Shown here: piece by piece, positions 34,420 to 44,309 of the stretch
Layout of the letters: each line of letters starts with the position of its first letter
How positions within the stretch are numbered: the first letter of the stretch is position 1
Source: Paracoccaceae bacterium
GTDB lineage: Bacteria > Pseudomonadota > Alphaproteobacteria > Rhodobacterales > Rhodobacteraceae
DNA: 64,000 nt
Assembly (NCBI GenBank): GCA_014872875.1
Contig: WKFI01000014.1
Coordinates: 62,001 to 126,000 of the forward strand
Reading direction: 5' to 3'
Notes under the pieces: generated by a model
Told to the model about the DNA's origin: nothing
What the model saw: only the letters and a program-made list of their open reading frames with translations
Database searches by the model: none
Made by a program: the position numbers and the translations under genes

Positions 34420-35973
34420 ATGAACGATCAAACCTCTTCCCCCGCCAAGGCCGCCCGCGGCGGCGGCCGCGCCGCCCGTCGTGCTGCCCGGGCCGCAGCT
34501 CTACCCGAACATCTGCGCCCGGTCCGCCCCGGCATGGAGGGTGGGACCTACAAGCCGCTCAGCCAGCAGGATATGGAACGTATCCACAATGCCGCTTTGC
34601 AAGCGCTTGAAACGATCGGTCTGGCAGACGCCCCCGAAAGCGGCATCGAATACCTGACCCGCGCCGGTGCCATCCTGGGCGAAGACGGTCGGATCCGCTT
34701 CCCGCGCGCGCTGGTTGAAGATACCCTGGCCAAAGCCAACCGTTCGATCACCCTGTTCAGCCGTGATGGCAAGACTGATCTCGAGCTTTCGGGCTCCAAG
34801 GTGCACTACGGCACCGCAGGTGCTGCTGTGTCGATGGTGGATGTGCATGGCAACGAATACCGTGATTCCACCGTGCAGGATCTGCATGACGCCGCCCGGA
34901 TCTGCGAGCAGCTGGACAACATCCACTTTGTACAGCGTCCAATGGTGTGCCGTGACATCGCCGACAACCGCGAGATGGACCTGAACACCATCTATGCCAG
35001 CTGTTCGGGCACGTTCAAACATATCGGCACCTCGTTCACCGAACCCGACTATGTCGCACCGGCCCTGGAAATGCTGCACATGATTGCGGGCGGTGAGGAC
35101 AAGTGGCGCGAACGTCCATTCATGTCGAACTCGAATTGTTTTGTCGTGCCGCCGATGAAGTTCGCCACCGAGTCCTGCGAAGTAATGGAGCGCTGCATCC
35201 TGGGCGGTATGCCCGTGCTTCTGTTGTCAGCGGGCATGGCGGGCGCCACCGCGCCCTCGACCGTGGCCGGAGCCATCACCCAAGCCGTGGCCGAGTGTCT
35301 GGCCGGCCTGGTCTATGTGAACGCCGTCAAACCAGGCGCGCCGGCAATCATGGGCACCTGGCCCTTCGGTCTGGATCTGCGCACCGGCGCCATGTCGGTG
35401 GGCTCGGGCGAACAGGCGCTTCTGACCGCAGGCTGCGCCCAGATGCACAAGTTCTACAACCTGCCGGGCGGCGCCGCGGCCGGGGCGTCGGATTCCAAAA
35501 TGCCCGACATGCAGGCTGGTTGGGAGCAGATGTGCTCCAATGTCATGGCTGGTCTGTCCGGTCTGAACATGGTGTACGAGGCAGCGGGCATGCATGCCTC
35601 GCTGCTGGGTTTCTGCCACGAATCCCTGATCCTCAGCGATGACCTGATCGGTCAAGCGCAACGCTGTGTGCGCGGGATCGAGGTCAATGACGACACGCTG
35701 GCGCTGGACCAGATCGCCGAGGTTTGCCTGGGCGGGCCCGGTCACTACCTCGGCACAGACGCCACACTCAGCCGGATGCAAGTTGACTATGTTTACCCAA
35801 CGCTGGGCAGCCGGACCTCGCCCAAGGAATGGGCCGAGCTGGGCAAGCCGGACCTGATCCAGAAAGCCATCGAGAAAAAGGAACAGATCCTGTCCCAGCC
35901 CTCACCGGCCCGTTTCGACCCGCAGCTGGACATGGACTTGCGCCAGGCATTCAACATTCATCTGCCCGGCTAA
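34420..35973 (+). CDS. MttB-family methyltransferase without pyrrolysine
   Basis: 517 aa from the ATG at 34420. It belongs to the trimethylamine-methyltransferase superfamily (COG5598), which moves methyl groups from quaternary amines to a corrinoid protein. There is no in-frame TAG, so it lacks pyrrolysine and is likely to act on substrates such as glycine betaine or related compounds rather than trimethylamine. The N-terminus has an unusual Ala/Arg/Gly tail (KAARGGGRAARRAARAA). No corrinoid-protein gene is adjacent, and the real substrate remains open. Confidence 0.85.
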   Translation: MNDQTSSPAKAARGGGRAARRAARAAALPEHLRPVRPGMEGGTYKPLSQQDMERIHNAALQALETIGLADAPESGIEYLTRAGAILGEDGRIRFPRALVEDTLAKANRSITLFSRDGKTDLELSGSKVHYGTAGAAVSMVDVHGNEYRDSTVQDLHDAARICEQLDNIHFVQRPMVCRDIADNREMDLNTIYASCSGTFKHIGTSFTEPDYVAPALEMLHMIAGGEDKWRERPFMSNSNCFVVPPMKFATESCEVMERCILGGMPVLLLSAGMAGATAPSTVAGAITQAVAECLAGLVYVNAVKPGAPAIMGTWPFGLDLRTGAMSVGSGEQALLTAGCAQMHKFYNLPGGAAAGASDSKMPDMQAGWEQMCSNVMAGLSGLNMVYEAAGMHASLLGFCHESLILSDDLIGQAQRCVRGIEVNDDTLALDQIAEVCLGGPGHYLGTDATLSRMQVDYVYPTLGSRTSPKEWAELGKPDLIQKAIEKKEQILSQPSPARFDPQLDMDLRQAFNIHLPG

Positions 35974-35983
35974 CCGGAACCCC

Positions 35984-36008
35984 GTCTGGGAGGATATCCC
36001 TCCCAGAC
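35984..36008. terminator. Bidirectional hairpin between mttB-like and RTX genes
   Basis: Perfect 10-bp stem GTCTGGGAGG / CCTCCCAGAC with a 5-nt loop, between two convergent stop codons at 35973 and 36020. It can end both transcripts. Confidence 0.7.
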
Positions 36009-36019
36009 GTCAGTTCTGT

Positions 36020-37036
36020 TCAGAAAAGGAAGTCCAGCGGGTTCATGTTGGCCAGCTGAGTGTTTTCCACCGTGATCGAGATCACCCCGTCATCAATGAC
36101 CACGTCATTGCCGACCTGCGTCATGTGATTGAGGCGCAGATCCCTGAAATTGGTGATCTCGGTCACCGCGCTCAGGTCGATCTTTTCCTTGTTGTTGCTC
36201 GAGTTGAAACCGCGGATCCGGTCGTCGCCCGACAGGTCATTGAAGATGAAAATGTCGAGCCCGCCCTGCCCGATCAGCACATCATTGCCCGCGCCACCAT
36301 CCAGGCGGTCATTGCCACCACCGCCGTTCAATACGTCGTTGCCCGCATTCCCGAACAGCCGGTCATTTCCCGCATTGCCGAACAGTTTGTCCCGCGCGTT
36401 ACCGCCCAGAAGACGGTCATTTCCGATCCCACCATTCAGGATATCACGCCCATTGTGACCAGACAGCAAGTCATTACCGACACCGCCTGCCAGAATGTCA
36501 TTGCCTACGCCCCCCAGCAGACGATCATTGCCGTGGCCGCCGAACAGATTGTCATTACCGCCATTGCCCTTGAACAGATCGTTGCCCATCGGGTTGAACG
36601 GCACATTATCCCCCACCGTATCGGTCGCACGGGCAAAATCGTCATTGTTGCTCATCGAGATCTTCCAATCCCGTGCCAGCAGGAAATCCTCGATAGCCGT
36701 GATGTCGAACCCGTTTGCATCGTTGAAAACGATTGGCCCAAAGGTTGCCATGTTGATGTTCAGGTTCGAAAAGGTCAGCGAATTGCCACCCGTCGTGAAC
36801 ACGATATTGTTCAGCGTTCCCGAGACGACATAGTTGTCGCCCCCCAGTTGACCCAACGTGAATCCGACCCCGTTGGCCGTGAAGGACGCGGCTCCTCCGT
36901 TATAGGTGCCAGAGCCGGTGAATGAGGTCGCAGTTATGCCATTGACCTGAGCATCTACAGCAACGAAATCGACGATGTCTGCAAATTCCTGCAGGGTGAA
37001 GGGGCTATTGGCGGGAAAGTTAACTGTTATGGCCAT
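36020..37036 (-). CDS. RTX-type calcium-binding protein, probably secreted by a type I system
   Basis: 338 aa. After an N-terminal beta-rich domain (residues 1–150) come about eight glycine- and aspartate-rich nonapeptides (GGNDNLFGG, GNDRLLGG, GNDVLNGGGG and similar), the classic calcium-binding beta-roll. The C-terminal 60 residues end with PLDFLF, matching uncleaved type I secretion signals. No ABC exporter genes lie nearby, so an exporter elsewhere is needed. Such proteins serve as surface adhesins or extracellular enzymes; no enzyme domain is visible. Confidence 0.85.
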   Translation of the reverse strand: MAITVNFPANSPFTLQEFADIVDFVAVDAQVNGITATSFTGSGTYNGGAASFTANGVGFTLGQLGGDNYVVSGTLNNIVFTTGGNSLTFSNLNINMATFGPIVFNDANGFDITAIEDFLLARDWKISMSNNDDFARATDTVGDNVPFNPMGNDLFKGNGGNDNLFGGHGNDRLLGGVGNDILAGGVGNDLLSGHNGRDILNGGIGNDRLLGGNARDKLFGNAGNDRLFGNAGNDVLNGGGGNDRLDGGAGNDVLIGQGGLDIFIFNDLSGDDRIRGFNSSNNKEKIDLSAVTEITNFRDLRLNHMTQVGNDVVIDDGVISITVENTQLANMNPLDFLF

Positions 37037-37169
37037 ACGGCAGGCTCCTTAATTCAAATCCATTTCCGTCATACTTTGGTAGAACGTCTGGATATTCAAC
37101 AATTTTTTTGCCTTCGCGATCCTGTGGTCTGATTTCAGGACACGGACAAAGAAAAGGGGGCACGAGGCC
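37037..37169. other. Promoter region of the RTX gene
   Basis: AT-richer spacer upstream of the RTX start, containing no gene. It should hold the promoter of the calcium-binding protein. Confidence 0.5.
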
Positions 37170-37174
37170 CCCTT
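37154..37174 (-). terminator. Rho-independent terminator downstream of the nrdJ–spacer RNA
   Basis: Perfect 8-bp stem AAGGGGGC / GCCCCCTT with a 5-nt loop; on the minus strand it is followed by TTTCTTTG. It lies about 270 bp after the nrdJ stop and so would end a transcript that covers the structured spacer. Confidence 0.7.
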
Positions 37175-37439
37175 GAGTTTCGCCATCCAGGCTCATCTAG
37201 TTTACCGCCCGGTGTTTTTTGCCTGCGGCCTGGACGTCGTATAGGACGAGCGCACTCGCCCCGGAGTAGAGTGGGTGGACTTGTGTCGCCCCACCCCATG
37301 AGGTGGAGAGCGGGGGCTGGATGTCCCGCACGCTCTCCGGGTTCGTCGGGGATGGAAACGTGAGGTTTTCCAGTCCCCTACACGTCATTGCTGACGCGAT
37401 ATCAAAGTCCCCGCCGCGGGCACGGCACGGACCCTGGGA
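37170..37439 (-). ncRNA. Candidate structured RNA 3' of nrdJ
   Basis: About 270 nt between the nrdJ stop and the terminator at 37154–37174 contain a series of stable hairpins: GGGGATGGAAA with TTTTCCAGTCCCC (37348–37378, one bulge), GGAGAGCG with CGCTCTCC (37305–37338), GGGTGG with CCACCC (37273–37296) and CGAG with CTCG (37247–37258). No credible protein is encoded. It is either a long nrdJ 3' untranslated region or a separate small RNA. It does not show RNase P, SRP or tmRNA signatures that I know. Confidence 0.35.
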
Positions 37440-40400
37440 TCAGCTGCAGCCGCTTGTTGCGCCGCAGGTGTTACACTTCATGCAGGTGCCGTTGCGCACC
37501 AGCGTGTAATTTCCGCATTCGCCGCACGCTTCGCCTTCGTAGCCTTGCATCTTTGCCTTGGTGCGGGCGTCCATGCTGACGGCGCTGGATGCACCTGAAT
37601 CGGTTTCTGGCACCAGCGTCTGTAGCGCCTGAACCGGATCCGGGGTGCCGTTCAGCGCGGTGGTGCCATCAAGCTGGCCGCCCTGCAGAACCACCAATTC
37701 CTGCGGCAACCGCTTGCGCAGATATCCGGTCGAGGAAATCTGCTTCAGAACCTCGAGCGAACGGGTTGCCGCGGTTTCGCTGATTTCCGAGACGTTCGAC
37801 ACGCCCTCTTCCTCGCCCCGGCCCAGATCATCGAAGGTCGCGCCTTCGGGCTTCACATGCGCCAGATCGGTGCGGTCGAGGTAAGACACCGCCAGTTCGC
37901 GGAACACGTAATCCAGGATCGAGGTGGCGTTCTTGATGCTGTCATTGCCCTGCACCATTCCTGCCGGTTCGAACTTGGTGAACGTGAAGGCGTCCACGAA
38001 CTCCTCCAGCGGCACGCCGTATTGCAGGCCCACGGACACGGCGATGGCGAAATTGTTCATCATCGCCCGGAAACCGGCGCCTTCCTTGTGCATGTCGATG
38101 AAGATCTCACCCAGGGTGCCATCTTCATACTCACCAGTGCGCAGATAGACCTTGTGGCCGCCCACAACCGCCTTCTGGGTGTACCCTTTGCGGCGATGCG
38201 GCATCTTCTCGCGGTGGCTGCGGACCAGTTCCTTGACCACGACCTTTTCGATGATCTTCTCGGCCAAAACGGCGGCCTTTTCCTGAGTCGAACCGCTTTC
38301 CAGCACTTCGGCCGCGTCGTCATCATCCTCGACCAGAGCTGCCGCCAACGGCTGGCTCAGCTTCGATCCGTCGCGATACAGCGCGTTTGCCTTGATCCCC
38401 ATCTGCCAGCTGCGTTCATAGGCGGCTTGGCAATCTTCGATGGTGGCGTCGTTCGGCATATTGATGGTTTTAGAGATCGCGCCCGAAATGAAGGACTGAG
38501 CCGCCGCCATCATGTCGATATGGCTGTTCACCGACAGGAAGCGTTTACCCTTCTTGCCGCAGGGGTTGGCGCAATCGAAGATCGCATAATGCTCCTCGCT
38601 CAGATGCGGCGCCCCTTCCAGTGTCATGGTCCCGCAGACATGGTCATTCGCTGCGTCGATATCGGCCTTGGTGAAGCCCAGATGGCGCAGCAAATCAAAT
38701 GTCGGATCGTTCAGCTTGGTCGCCGGAATGCCCAGCACGCCGGAACAGAATTCCTCACCCAAAGTCCACTGGTTGAAGACGAACCGGATGTCGAAGGCGC
38801 TTTCCAGCGCGGCATCGATCTTGGCCAGCTCATTAGGGCCGAACCCATGCCCGGCCAGCGAGGTATGGTTGATCGCCGGCGCATTGCCGATGGTGCCATG
38901 GCCCACCGCATATCCCACGATTTCCTCGATCTGGGCACTGGAGTATCCCAGCTTTTCGAGCGCCGAGGGCACAGAGCGGTTGATGATCTTGAAGTACCCG
39001 CCACCGGCCAGCTTCTTGAATTTCACCAGGGCAAAGTCAGGCTCGATGCCGGTGGTGTCGCAATCCATCACTAAACCGATGGTGCCGGTGGGGGCAATCA
39101 CGGTGGCCTGCGCATTGCGGTAACCGTGCTTTTCACCAAGCGCCAGTGCCTCGTCCCAGGCGCCCATGGCCAGCTCGATGAGCCGCGGATCCGGGCAGTT
39201 CGCATGGTCCAGCGCCACCGGCTTTACGCTCAGATCTTCATAGCCTTCGGTCGCGCCATAGGCGGCGGTGCGGTGGTTGCGGATCACCCGCAGCATATTG
39301 TCGGCGTTCTTCTTGTAGCCCGGGAACGGTCCCAGCTCGGACGCAATCTCGGCGCTCGTCGCATAAGACACGCCGGTCATGATCGCGGTCAGCGCACCAC
39401 ACAGTGCCCGTCCCTCATCGCTGTCATAACCAAACCCCAGGTTCATCAGCAGCCCGCCGATATTGGCATAACCCAGACCCAGAGTGCGGAAGTCATAGGA
39501 CCGCTGCGCAATCTCTTTCGATGGGAACTGTGCCATCATAACGCTGATCTCCAGCGTTACGGTCCACAGACGCGAAGCGTGCATGTAATCCTCGGCGAGG
39601 AACTTGCCATCCTTGAGGAAGGTCAGCAGGTTCATCGACGCGAGGTTGCAGGCGGTGTCGTCCAGGAACATGTATTCCGAACAAGGATTTGAGCCCCGAA
39701 TCTCACCATCTGCCGGGCAGGTGTGCCAGTCATTGACCGTGTCGTGATACTGGATGCCAGGATCGGCACAGGCCCAGGCCGCATGGCCCACCTTGTCCCA
39801 CAGATCCCGTGCCTTGACGGTCTTGCAGACCTTGCCATCAACCCGATTGATCAGCTCCCAATCCGCATCCTTATCTACTGCGTGCAGGAACGCATTGGTG
39901 ACCCGGATCGAGTTGTTCGAGTTCTGGCCCGAGACCGAATTGTAGGCTTCCGAATCCCAATCCGTGTCATAGGTCGGGAACTCGATGCTGGTGTGACCCT
40001 GCTTGGCGTAGTCCAGAACCCGCTTGATATAGGTTTCCGGGATCATCACTTTCTTGGCTTCACGGATCGCCGATTTCAGCCCGCCATTGACGGCCGGGTC
40101 ATAAGCGTCGGCCTCGGCCCCGTCCCAGTTGCGGATTGCCTCGAATATGCCGTTCAGCATCTTTTCATGCATCTTCGATCCGGCAACGATGGACGCAACC
40201 TTCTGTTCTTCCAGAACCTTCCAGTCGATGAAGTCCTCGATATCCGGGTGATCGGCATCGACGATCACCATCTTGGCAGCGCGCCGCGTGGTACCGCCGG
40301 ATTTGATCGCACCCGCCGCCCGGTCACCGATCTTCAGGAAACCCATCAGACCGCTGGACTTGCCGCCGCCCGACAGGCTTTCGCCCTCGGCCCGCAGATG

Positions 40401-41087
40401 CGAGAAGTTGGTGCCTGTACCCGAGCCATATTTGAACAGCCGCGCCTCGCGCACCCACAGATCCATGATGCCGCCATCATTGACCAGATCATCGCTGACC
40501 GACTGGATGAAACAGGCATGCGGTTGCGGATGCTCGTACGAGCTTTTCGACTTGGTCAGCTTGCCCGTTTTGTAGTCCACATAATGATGCCCCTGCGCCG
40601 GGCCATCGATGCCATAGGCCCAATGCAGGCCGGTATTGAACCATTGGGGCGAATTCGGGGCGGCCTTTTGCGTGGCCAGCATATAACGCATCTCGTCAAA
40701 ATAGGCCTGCGCGTCTTCCTCGGTGGTAAAGTACCCACCTTTCCAACCCCAGTAAGCCCAGGCCCCCGCCAGCCGGTCGAACACCTGCTTCGACGATGTC
40801 TCACCACCAACCCTGGTATTGTCCTCTGCCGGCACCGAGCGCCACAGGAACTCCGGCACGCCCTTTTCACGCACCTTTTTCAGCTTTTGCGGCACGCCCG
40901 CTTTGCGGAAATATTTCTGTGCGATCACATCGCTGGCAACCTGGCTCCAGCTCCGCGGAATTTCGATATTGTCCAACCGAAAGACGATGCTGCCATCCGG
41001 GTTGCGGATTTCCGACGTCGCCGACACGAAATCCAAGTCTGCATATGCATCCTGCCCGGCCTTGGTGAACTTTCTTTCGATTTTCAT
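37440..41087 (-). CDS. nrdJ: Adenosylcobalamin-dependent (class II) ribonucleotide reductase
   Basis: 1215 aa from the ATG at 41087 ([20 protein letters not shown]); a reading to 41255 lacks family support. It reduces ribonucleotides to deoxyribonucleotides with a B12-derived radical. The catalytic N-x-C-x-E motif appears as [10 protein letters not shown] near residue 466, with [20 protein letters not shown]-like substrate loop earlier ([16 protein letters not shown]). The C-terminus ends in a Cys-rich zinc-ribbon-like tail, [20 protein letters not shown]. It is the only ribonucleotide reductase in the window and should depend on cobalamin supply. It has an unusually long upstream region. Confidence 0.95.
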   Translation of the reverse strand: MKIERKFTKAGQDAYADLDFVSATSEIRNPDGSIVFRLDNIEIPRSWSQVASDVIAQKYFRKAGVPQKLKKVREKGVPEFLWRSVPAEDNTRVGGETSSKQVFDRLAGAWAYWGWKGGYFTTEEDAQAYFDEMRYMLATQKAAPNSPQWFNTGLHWAYGIDGPAQGHHYVDYKTGKLTKSKSSYEHPQPHACFIQSVSDDLVNDGGIMDLWVREARLFKYGSGTGTNFSHLRAEGESLSGGGKSSGLMGFLKIGDRAAGAIKSGGTTRRAAKMVIVDADHPDIEDFIDWKVLEEQKVASIVAGSKMHEKMLNGIFEAIRNWDGAEADAYDPAVNGGLKSAIREAKKVMIPETYIKRVLDYAKQGHTSIEFPTYDTDWDSEAYNSVSGQNSNNSIRVTNAFLHAVDKDADWELINRVDGKVCKTVKARDLWDKVGHAAWACADPGIQYHDTVNDWHTCPADGEIRGSNPCSEYMFLDDTACNLASMNLLTFLKDGKFLAEDYMHASRLWTVTLEISVMMAQFPSKEIAQRSYDFRTLGLGYANIGGLLMNLGFGYDSDEGRALCGALTAIMTGVSYATSAEIASELGPFPGYKKNADNMLRVIRNHRTAAYGATEGYEDLSVKPVALDHANCPDPRLIELAMGAWDEALALGEKHGYRNAQATVIAPTGTIGLVMDCDTTGIEPDFALVKFKKLAGGGYFKIINRSVPSALEKLGYSSAQIEEIVGYAVGHGTIGNAPAINHTSLAGHGFGPNELAKIDAALESAFDIRFVFNQWTLGEEFCSGVLGIPATKLNDPTFDLLRHLGFTKADIDAANDHVCGTMTLEGAPHLSEEHYAIFDCANPCGKKGKRFLSVNSHIDMMAAAQSFISGAISKTINMPNDATIEDCQAAYERSWQMGIKANALYRDGSKLSQPLAAALVEDDDDAAEVLESGSTQEKAAVLAEKIIEKVVVKELVRSHREKMPHRRKGYTQKAVVGGHKVYLRTGEYEDGTLGEIFIDMHKEGAGFRAMMNNFAIAVSVGLQYGVPLEEFVDAFTFTKFEPAGMVQGNDSIKNATSILDYVFRELAVSYLDRTDLAHVKPEGATFDDLGRGEEEGVSNVSEISETAATRSLEVLKQISSTGYLRKRLPQELVVLQGGQLDGTTALNGTPDPVQALQTLVPETDSGASSAVSMDARTKAKMQGYEGEACGECGNYTLVRNGTCMKCNTCGATSGCS

Positions 41088-41840
41088 CTTCCGCTGCCCC
41101 TTGCGAATTTCAGCTGGGCGTTCCGCCCGTTCCAGTCCCCAGTCACAAGCTCTGACCGCACCCCAGGCCGATCTGAACCCGTTGGATCCCCCATCAGGAT
41201 CCCGCCGCATCACGAGAGCAAAAGACATCCCCCACGCACCCCACAGGGTCCGCATGTCACACTGGCTTCGCCGCCACTTTTTTCCGGTTGTATTCTGTCC
41301 CCGTCTTGCTGAACTGCCCCGGTTTGAACACCAGATCTAGTGGCCCAGCAAGCGACCCCCACAATCTGGCGTATCCCGACCTAGAAGGTCAACGAATTTT
41401 TTACGACCTTTATCCAGCATTGCCTCTTGACCGCTGCCCAGCAGTCCGTCCCGGCAAAAACCAGATGATTCATCCACAGGAATTCCCCACTTCCCAAGCA
41501 GCCTGTACCCACCGCCAGTCCGGCTGTTTTTACCAAGATACAAAAGCCTTAGCCCAAGATGTTCACAACATCTGCATAAAGCCGTTAACCTCTTCTTTAC
41601 TTCTGTTAACAGCTGGAAAAAAAATTTTGACTACTCCGGCGCGCGGCCTCTGTTGCAGATTTGTTGCCCCGATCGGCATCCAAAATGGGGGTCAGGTAAC
41701 GGGCGATTCTTCATCACGACTGTGGGACCACAAGATATGGGCGCCTCTTTGTCTGCACCCACAACATCACTCTAAAGCCCCTCCTTCGTCGAAAAGAAGG
41801 GCAGCAACGCTGTCGAACAAGGTTTAGTTATCCGATCCGA
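41088..41840. other. Long nrdJ leader/regulatory region
   Basis: 753 bp without a credible gene. A candidate promoter lies near 41520–41570 (minus strand) with a perfect palindrome at 41557–41573, which would give a transcript leader of about 430 nt. I could not see a cobalamin riboswitch core. A 68-codon minus-strand frame (41337–41543) exists but shows no family signature. Confidence 0.55.
41557..41573. promoter_or_regulatory. Palindrome AGATGTT-CAC-AACATCT upstream of nrdJ
   Basis: Perfect 7+3+7 bp inverted repeat. Its minus-strand reading, GATGTTGTGA, resembles the right half of an NrdR box; a similar half site (ATCTTGGTA) occurs 32 bp further on, the three-helical-turn spacing known for NrdR box pairs. 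A second pair of CCACAA-G/C-AT sequences at 41728 and 41759 is 31 bp apart. Direct control by NrdR is suggested, not shown. Confidence 0.45.
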
Positions 41841-43517
41841 TCAATCCGGAAGGGTCAGGAAAGATTCTGTTAGAAACGGCTCGAACCGCTTCCAAGCGTC
41901 CGAACTGCCCTGATACATCTTCTCACGAACCTGTTGCTGTGACGCTGTGCGAACACTGCGGGTGTTTTCATGAAACCGCAGACATGCTTCCTCCCAGGGC
42001 AAACCCAGCCCGGACAGCAGGCTTCGGGTTTGGGCTTCCTGTTCGCTTGTCAAAGTCTCGTATACAACAGGCCGAACCCGGCCCGGAAATGCCACATCCC
42101 AATGCGCCATCAGATCCCGAAAAAGAGCATGGAACCCGACAAGATCGTTCAGATCATTTGAAAAGCCCATGGATGCCACAGGATAATACCGTTTGAAGTT
42201 CGACCAGCAGACCGCCTTGGCCGACCGTATCGAGTGAATGATCTGCGCTTCGGGAAAGGCTTGCGCGATCACGCCGATCAATCGGAAATTATGGGGCATC
42301 TTGTCGGTCAGGAACGGCTTCCCTGCCGCCAGCCCCTCGGCGCGCTCCAGATACCGGGACCGAATCTCCGATAGGACCTCATCCGTCAATTCCGCGCGCC
42401 CTTCGATGATCGGCGCCGACAGGGTTTCCATACAGGTCAATTCCCCGCCTGCCTCGACCTGCGAATGGGAACTCAGGATCTGTTCGATCAGTGTGGTGCC
42501 CGACCGTGGCATCCCCACAATAAAGATCGGAGTGACCGCGGCTGTGTCCCGGACTGTACAGCCGAGGTTCGGCAGGGCTTTCAACCGGTCGAAAACAACC
42601 TCATCGCGATCGATCGTGTAACCCAATACGTCCTTGCGCAGCGCATTGCCCTGGCTCAGCAGTCCAAACGCCTTTTCCGGTTGGTCGATATCCTCGTACG
42701 CCTTGGCCAGGGCAAAACATAGGTGGCTCAATCCGGGTTTGGGCAGACTGTCCTTGTCATACAATCGCTGCATCATCTGCAAATGCTGACTGTCCGCGTC
42801 ATATGTCGTAATCGAAGACAGATTTCGGTGGGCTTCGGCAAAGTCGGGTTGCAGTGTTAGTGCCTGCCAATAACTCTCACGTGCCGCGTCCTCCTGTTGA
42901 GCATCCTTCAACGCATTCGCAAGGTTGTTATGCCCCATGGCATAATCCGGCTGAATACGAACCGCTGATTGATAATGCGGTATCGCGTCCTCGTTGCGCC
43001 CCAACTCACGAAGCGCATTGCCCAGATTGTTTTCCGCCAACGCAAACGCGGGGCGCAGTTGCAAGGCGCGTTCGAAAACCGGAATCGCCTCTTCGGGCCG
43101 AAACTGGCTTTTTATACTCGCACCAAGATTGCTCAGTGTGTCCGGATCATCCGGCACAAGCGCCAAAGCATTCCGAAAACTCTGCTCGGCCTCGGCAAAG
43201 CGGCCTTGAGCGATGCAGGCCCCCCCCTGTACGCGCCACATGTCCACCGAAAAACAGGTTGATTCCAGATTGTTTGCCAAAAGCGCATTCAATGCAGGCC
43301 ATTGTCGGGCGTTGTACAACGCTACCATCTGTTGGATGACCGGCGGTGGTGGAGCCTTGCTGCGTGCCGCAACCTGTTCCATGGCACTGCGCACACGTTT
43401 GTTGCTGGGAAACCGTGACAACAAGGTTTGGTATATCTCAATCGCTTGGAATACCTCGGCCTGTCGCAAGTGACTCTTGGCCCGCCGGAGCGCCTGATCG
43501 ACGTTCATCTTACCCAT
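41841..43517 (-). CDS. TPR-containing sulfotransferase
   Basis: 558 aa from the ATG at 43517 (MGKMNVDQALRRAKSH). The N-terminal 250 residues form tandem TPRs (for example AEQSFRNALALVPDDPDTLS, then ALQLRPAFALAENNLGNALR, AIPHYQSAVRIQPDYAMGHN). The C-terminal half carries the PAPS 5'-phosphosulfate loop FIVGMPRSGTTLIEQILSSH near residues 326–345 and a partner segment HSIRSAKAVCWSNFKRYY. It is likely to transfer sulfate onto a sugar or peptide, perhaps in the envelope. A single gene, close to the nrdJ regulatory region. Confidence 0.88.
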   Translation of the reverse strand: MGKMNVDQALRRAKSHLRQAEVFQAIEIYQTLLSRFPSNKRVRSAMEQVAARSKAPPPPVIQQMVALYNARQWPALNALLANNLESTCFSVDMWRVQGGACIAQGRFAEAEQSFRNALALVPDDPDTLSNLGASIKSQFRPEEAIPVFERALQLRPAFALAENNLGNALRELGRNEDAIPHYQSAVRIQPDYAMGHNNLANALKDAQQEDAARESYWQALTLQPDFAEAHRNLSSITTYDADSQHLQMMQRLYDKDSLPKPGLSHLCFALAKAYEDIDQPEKAFGLLSQGNALRKDVLGYTIDRDEVVFDRLKALPNLGCTVRDTAAVTPIFIVGMPRSGTTLIEQILSSHSQVEAGGELTCMETLSAPIIEGRAELTDEVLSEIRSRYLERAEGLAAGKPFLTDKMPHNFRLIGVIAQAFPEAQIIHSIRSAKAVCWSNFKRYYPVASMGFSNDLNDLVGFHALFRDLMAHWDVAFPGRVRPVVYETLTSEQEAQTRSLLSGLGLPWEEACLRFHENTRSVRTASQQQVREKMYQGSSDAWKRFEPFLTESFLTLPD

Positions 43518-43708
43518 GACGCAGTTTTCCCACACACTTCGCTACGGGCAGTACTAAGTCCCGCCAGACTGTTTCCCATCAATTGCTGCGAGCGTCAAAC
43601 TCTGCATGAGGGGGGCTTGGTCACAGCCGGTCTGACGTAGATATGATGCGCAGCTTTTGCACCGCCAGCGTGCAGCCTGCACGGCTGCATTTACATTTTC
43701 AGAAGAAG

Positions 43709-43785
43709 TGGTCGGGGCGGCAAGATTCGAACTTACGACCCCCTGTACCCAAAACAGGTGCGCTACCAGACTGCGCCACGCCCCG
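43709..43785 (-). tRNA. tRNA-Pro (UGG anticodon)
   Basis: The minus strand folds to 77 nt including CCA. The acceptor stem is CGGGGCG / CGCCCCG; the anticodon arm CCTGT-TTTGGGT-ACAGG contains anticodon TGG; the T-arm carries GTTCGAATC. This is the standard wobble-reading proline tRNA. Confidence 0.97.
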
Positions 43786-43829
43786 GACCGTTCGCCGTTA
43801 CTAACGCCAGCTTTCGGGTTTGAAAACCC

Positions 43830-44309
43830 CTAACAGGGCCAAACTGGCGATCCGTTGGAAAAAACTTCATGCCGCATCTCGGTGCCCTTGGCGATCCCGT
43901 ATTTTCTGGCCAATCCACCGTTGATTTCCAGCACCGCAAGAACGTTTTCACCGCCATCAATCGGTGTCAAATCACCGGGAATGGCCTCGTGATGCACATG
44001 TGTCACGCGACCGGACCTGTCCAGGAAAATCATATCGAGGGGAATCAGTGTGTTCTTCATCCAGAACACCGCGTTCAGGGGTTTGTCATAGACAAACAAC
44101 ATGCCGGACCTTTGCGGCATGGACGTCCGATGCATCAATCCCTGAGACCGTTCTTGCGGGTCATCCGCGATTTCCACGGAGAAGCGCGCCTGCCCCCAAT
44201 CGCCTCTCAGGTCAACGGCGGCTTGCGTACAGGCCGCCTGAGCCGAAAAGCTGGTCGCTGCCGAAAAAAACAGTGCCGCCAGAAGGGTTTGCCATTTAGG
44301 GCGCGTCAT
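43830..44309 (-). CDS. Secreted DUF192 protein
   Basis: 159 aa from the ATG at 44309, overlapping the last 14 bp of the cold-shock gene. An N-terminal signal peptide (LLAALFFSAATSFSAQA) leads to export. The DUF192 core is visible: SQGLMHRTSMPQRSGMLFVY, FWMKNTLIPLDMIFLD and VLEINGGLARKYGI. This fold is small and widespread, with unknown function; it is often found in oxidative or envelope contexts. The 14-bp overlap suggests coupled translation with the cold-shock protein. Confidence 0.88.
   Translation of the reverse strand: MTRPKWQTLLAALFFSAATSFSAQAACTQAAVDLRGDWGQARFSVEIADDPQERSQGLMHRTSMPQRSGMLFVYDKPLNAVFWMKNTLIPLDMIFLDRSGRVTHVHHEAIPGDLTPIDGGENVLAVLEINGGLARKYGIAKGTEMRHEVFSNGSPVWPC

Noticed and set aside
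34420-35973. Pyrrolysine in the MttB-like protein
   Set aside because: No in-frame TAG occurs. The frame is continuous to its stop, so standard decoding is enough.
37170-37440. tmRNA, RNase P RNA or SRP RNA
   Set aside because: Neither the GAGGAAAGTCC core of RNase P, an ALA-ending tag frame with tRNA-like ends, nor the GGAAGG-type SRP loop is present.
41337-41543. 68-codon minus-strand frame upstream of nrdJ
   Set aside because: No family match I recognise and no good ribosome site; left inside the long leader region.
41088-41560. Cobalamin riboswitch in front of nrdJ
   Set aside because: The hallmark core with GCCCCCGCAACTG is absent on the minus strand, although a few partial similarities exist.
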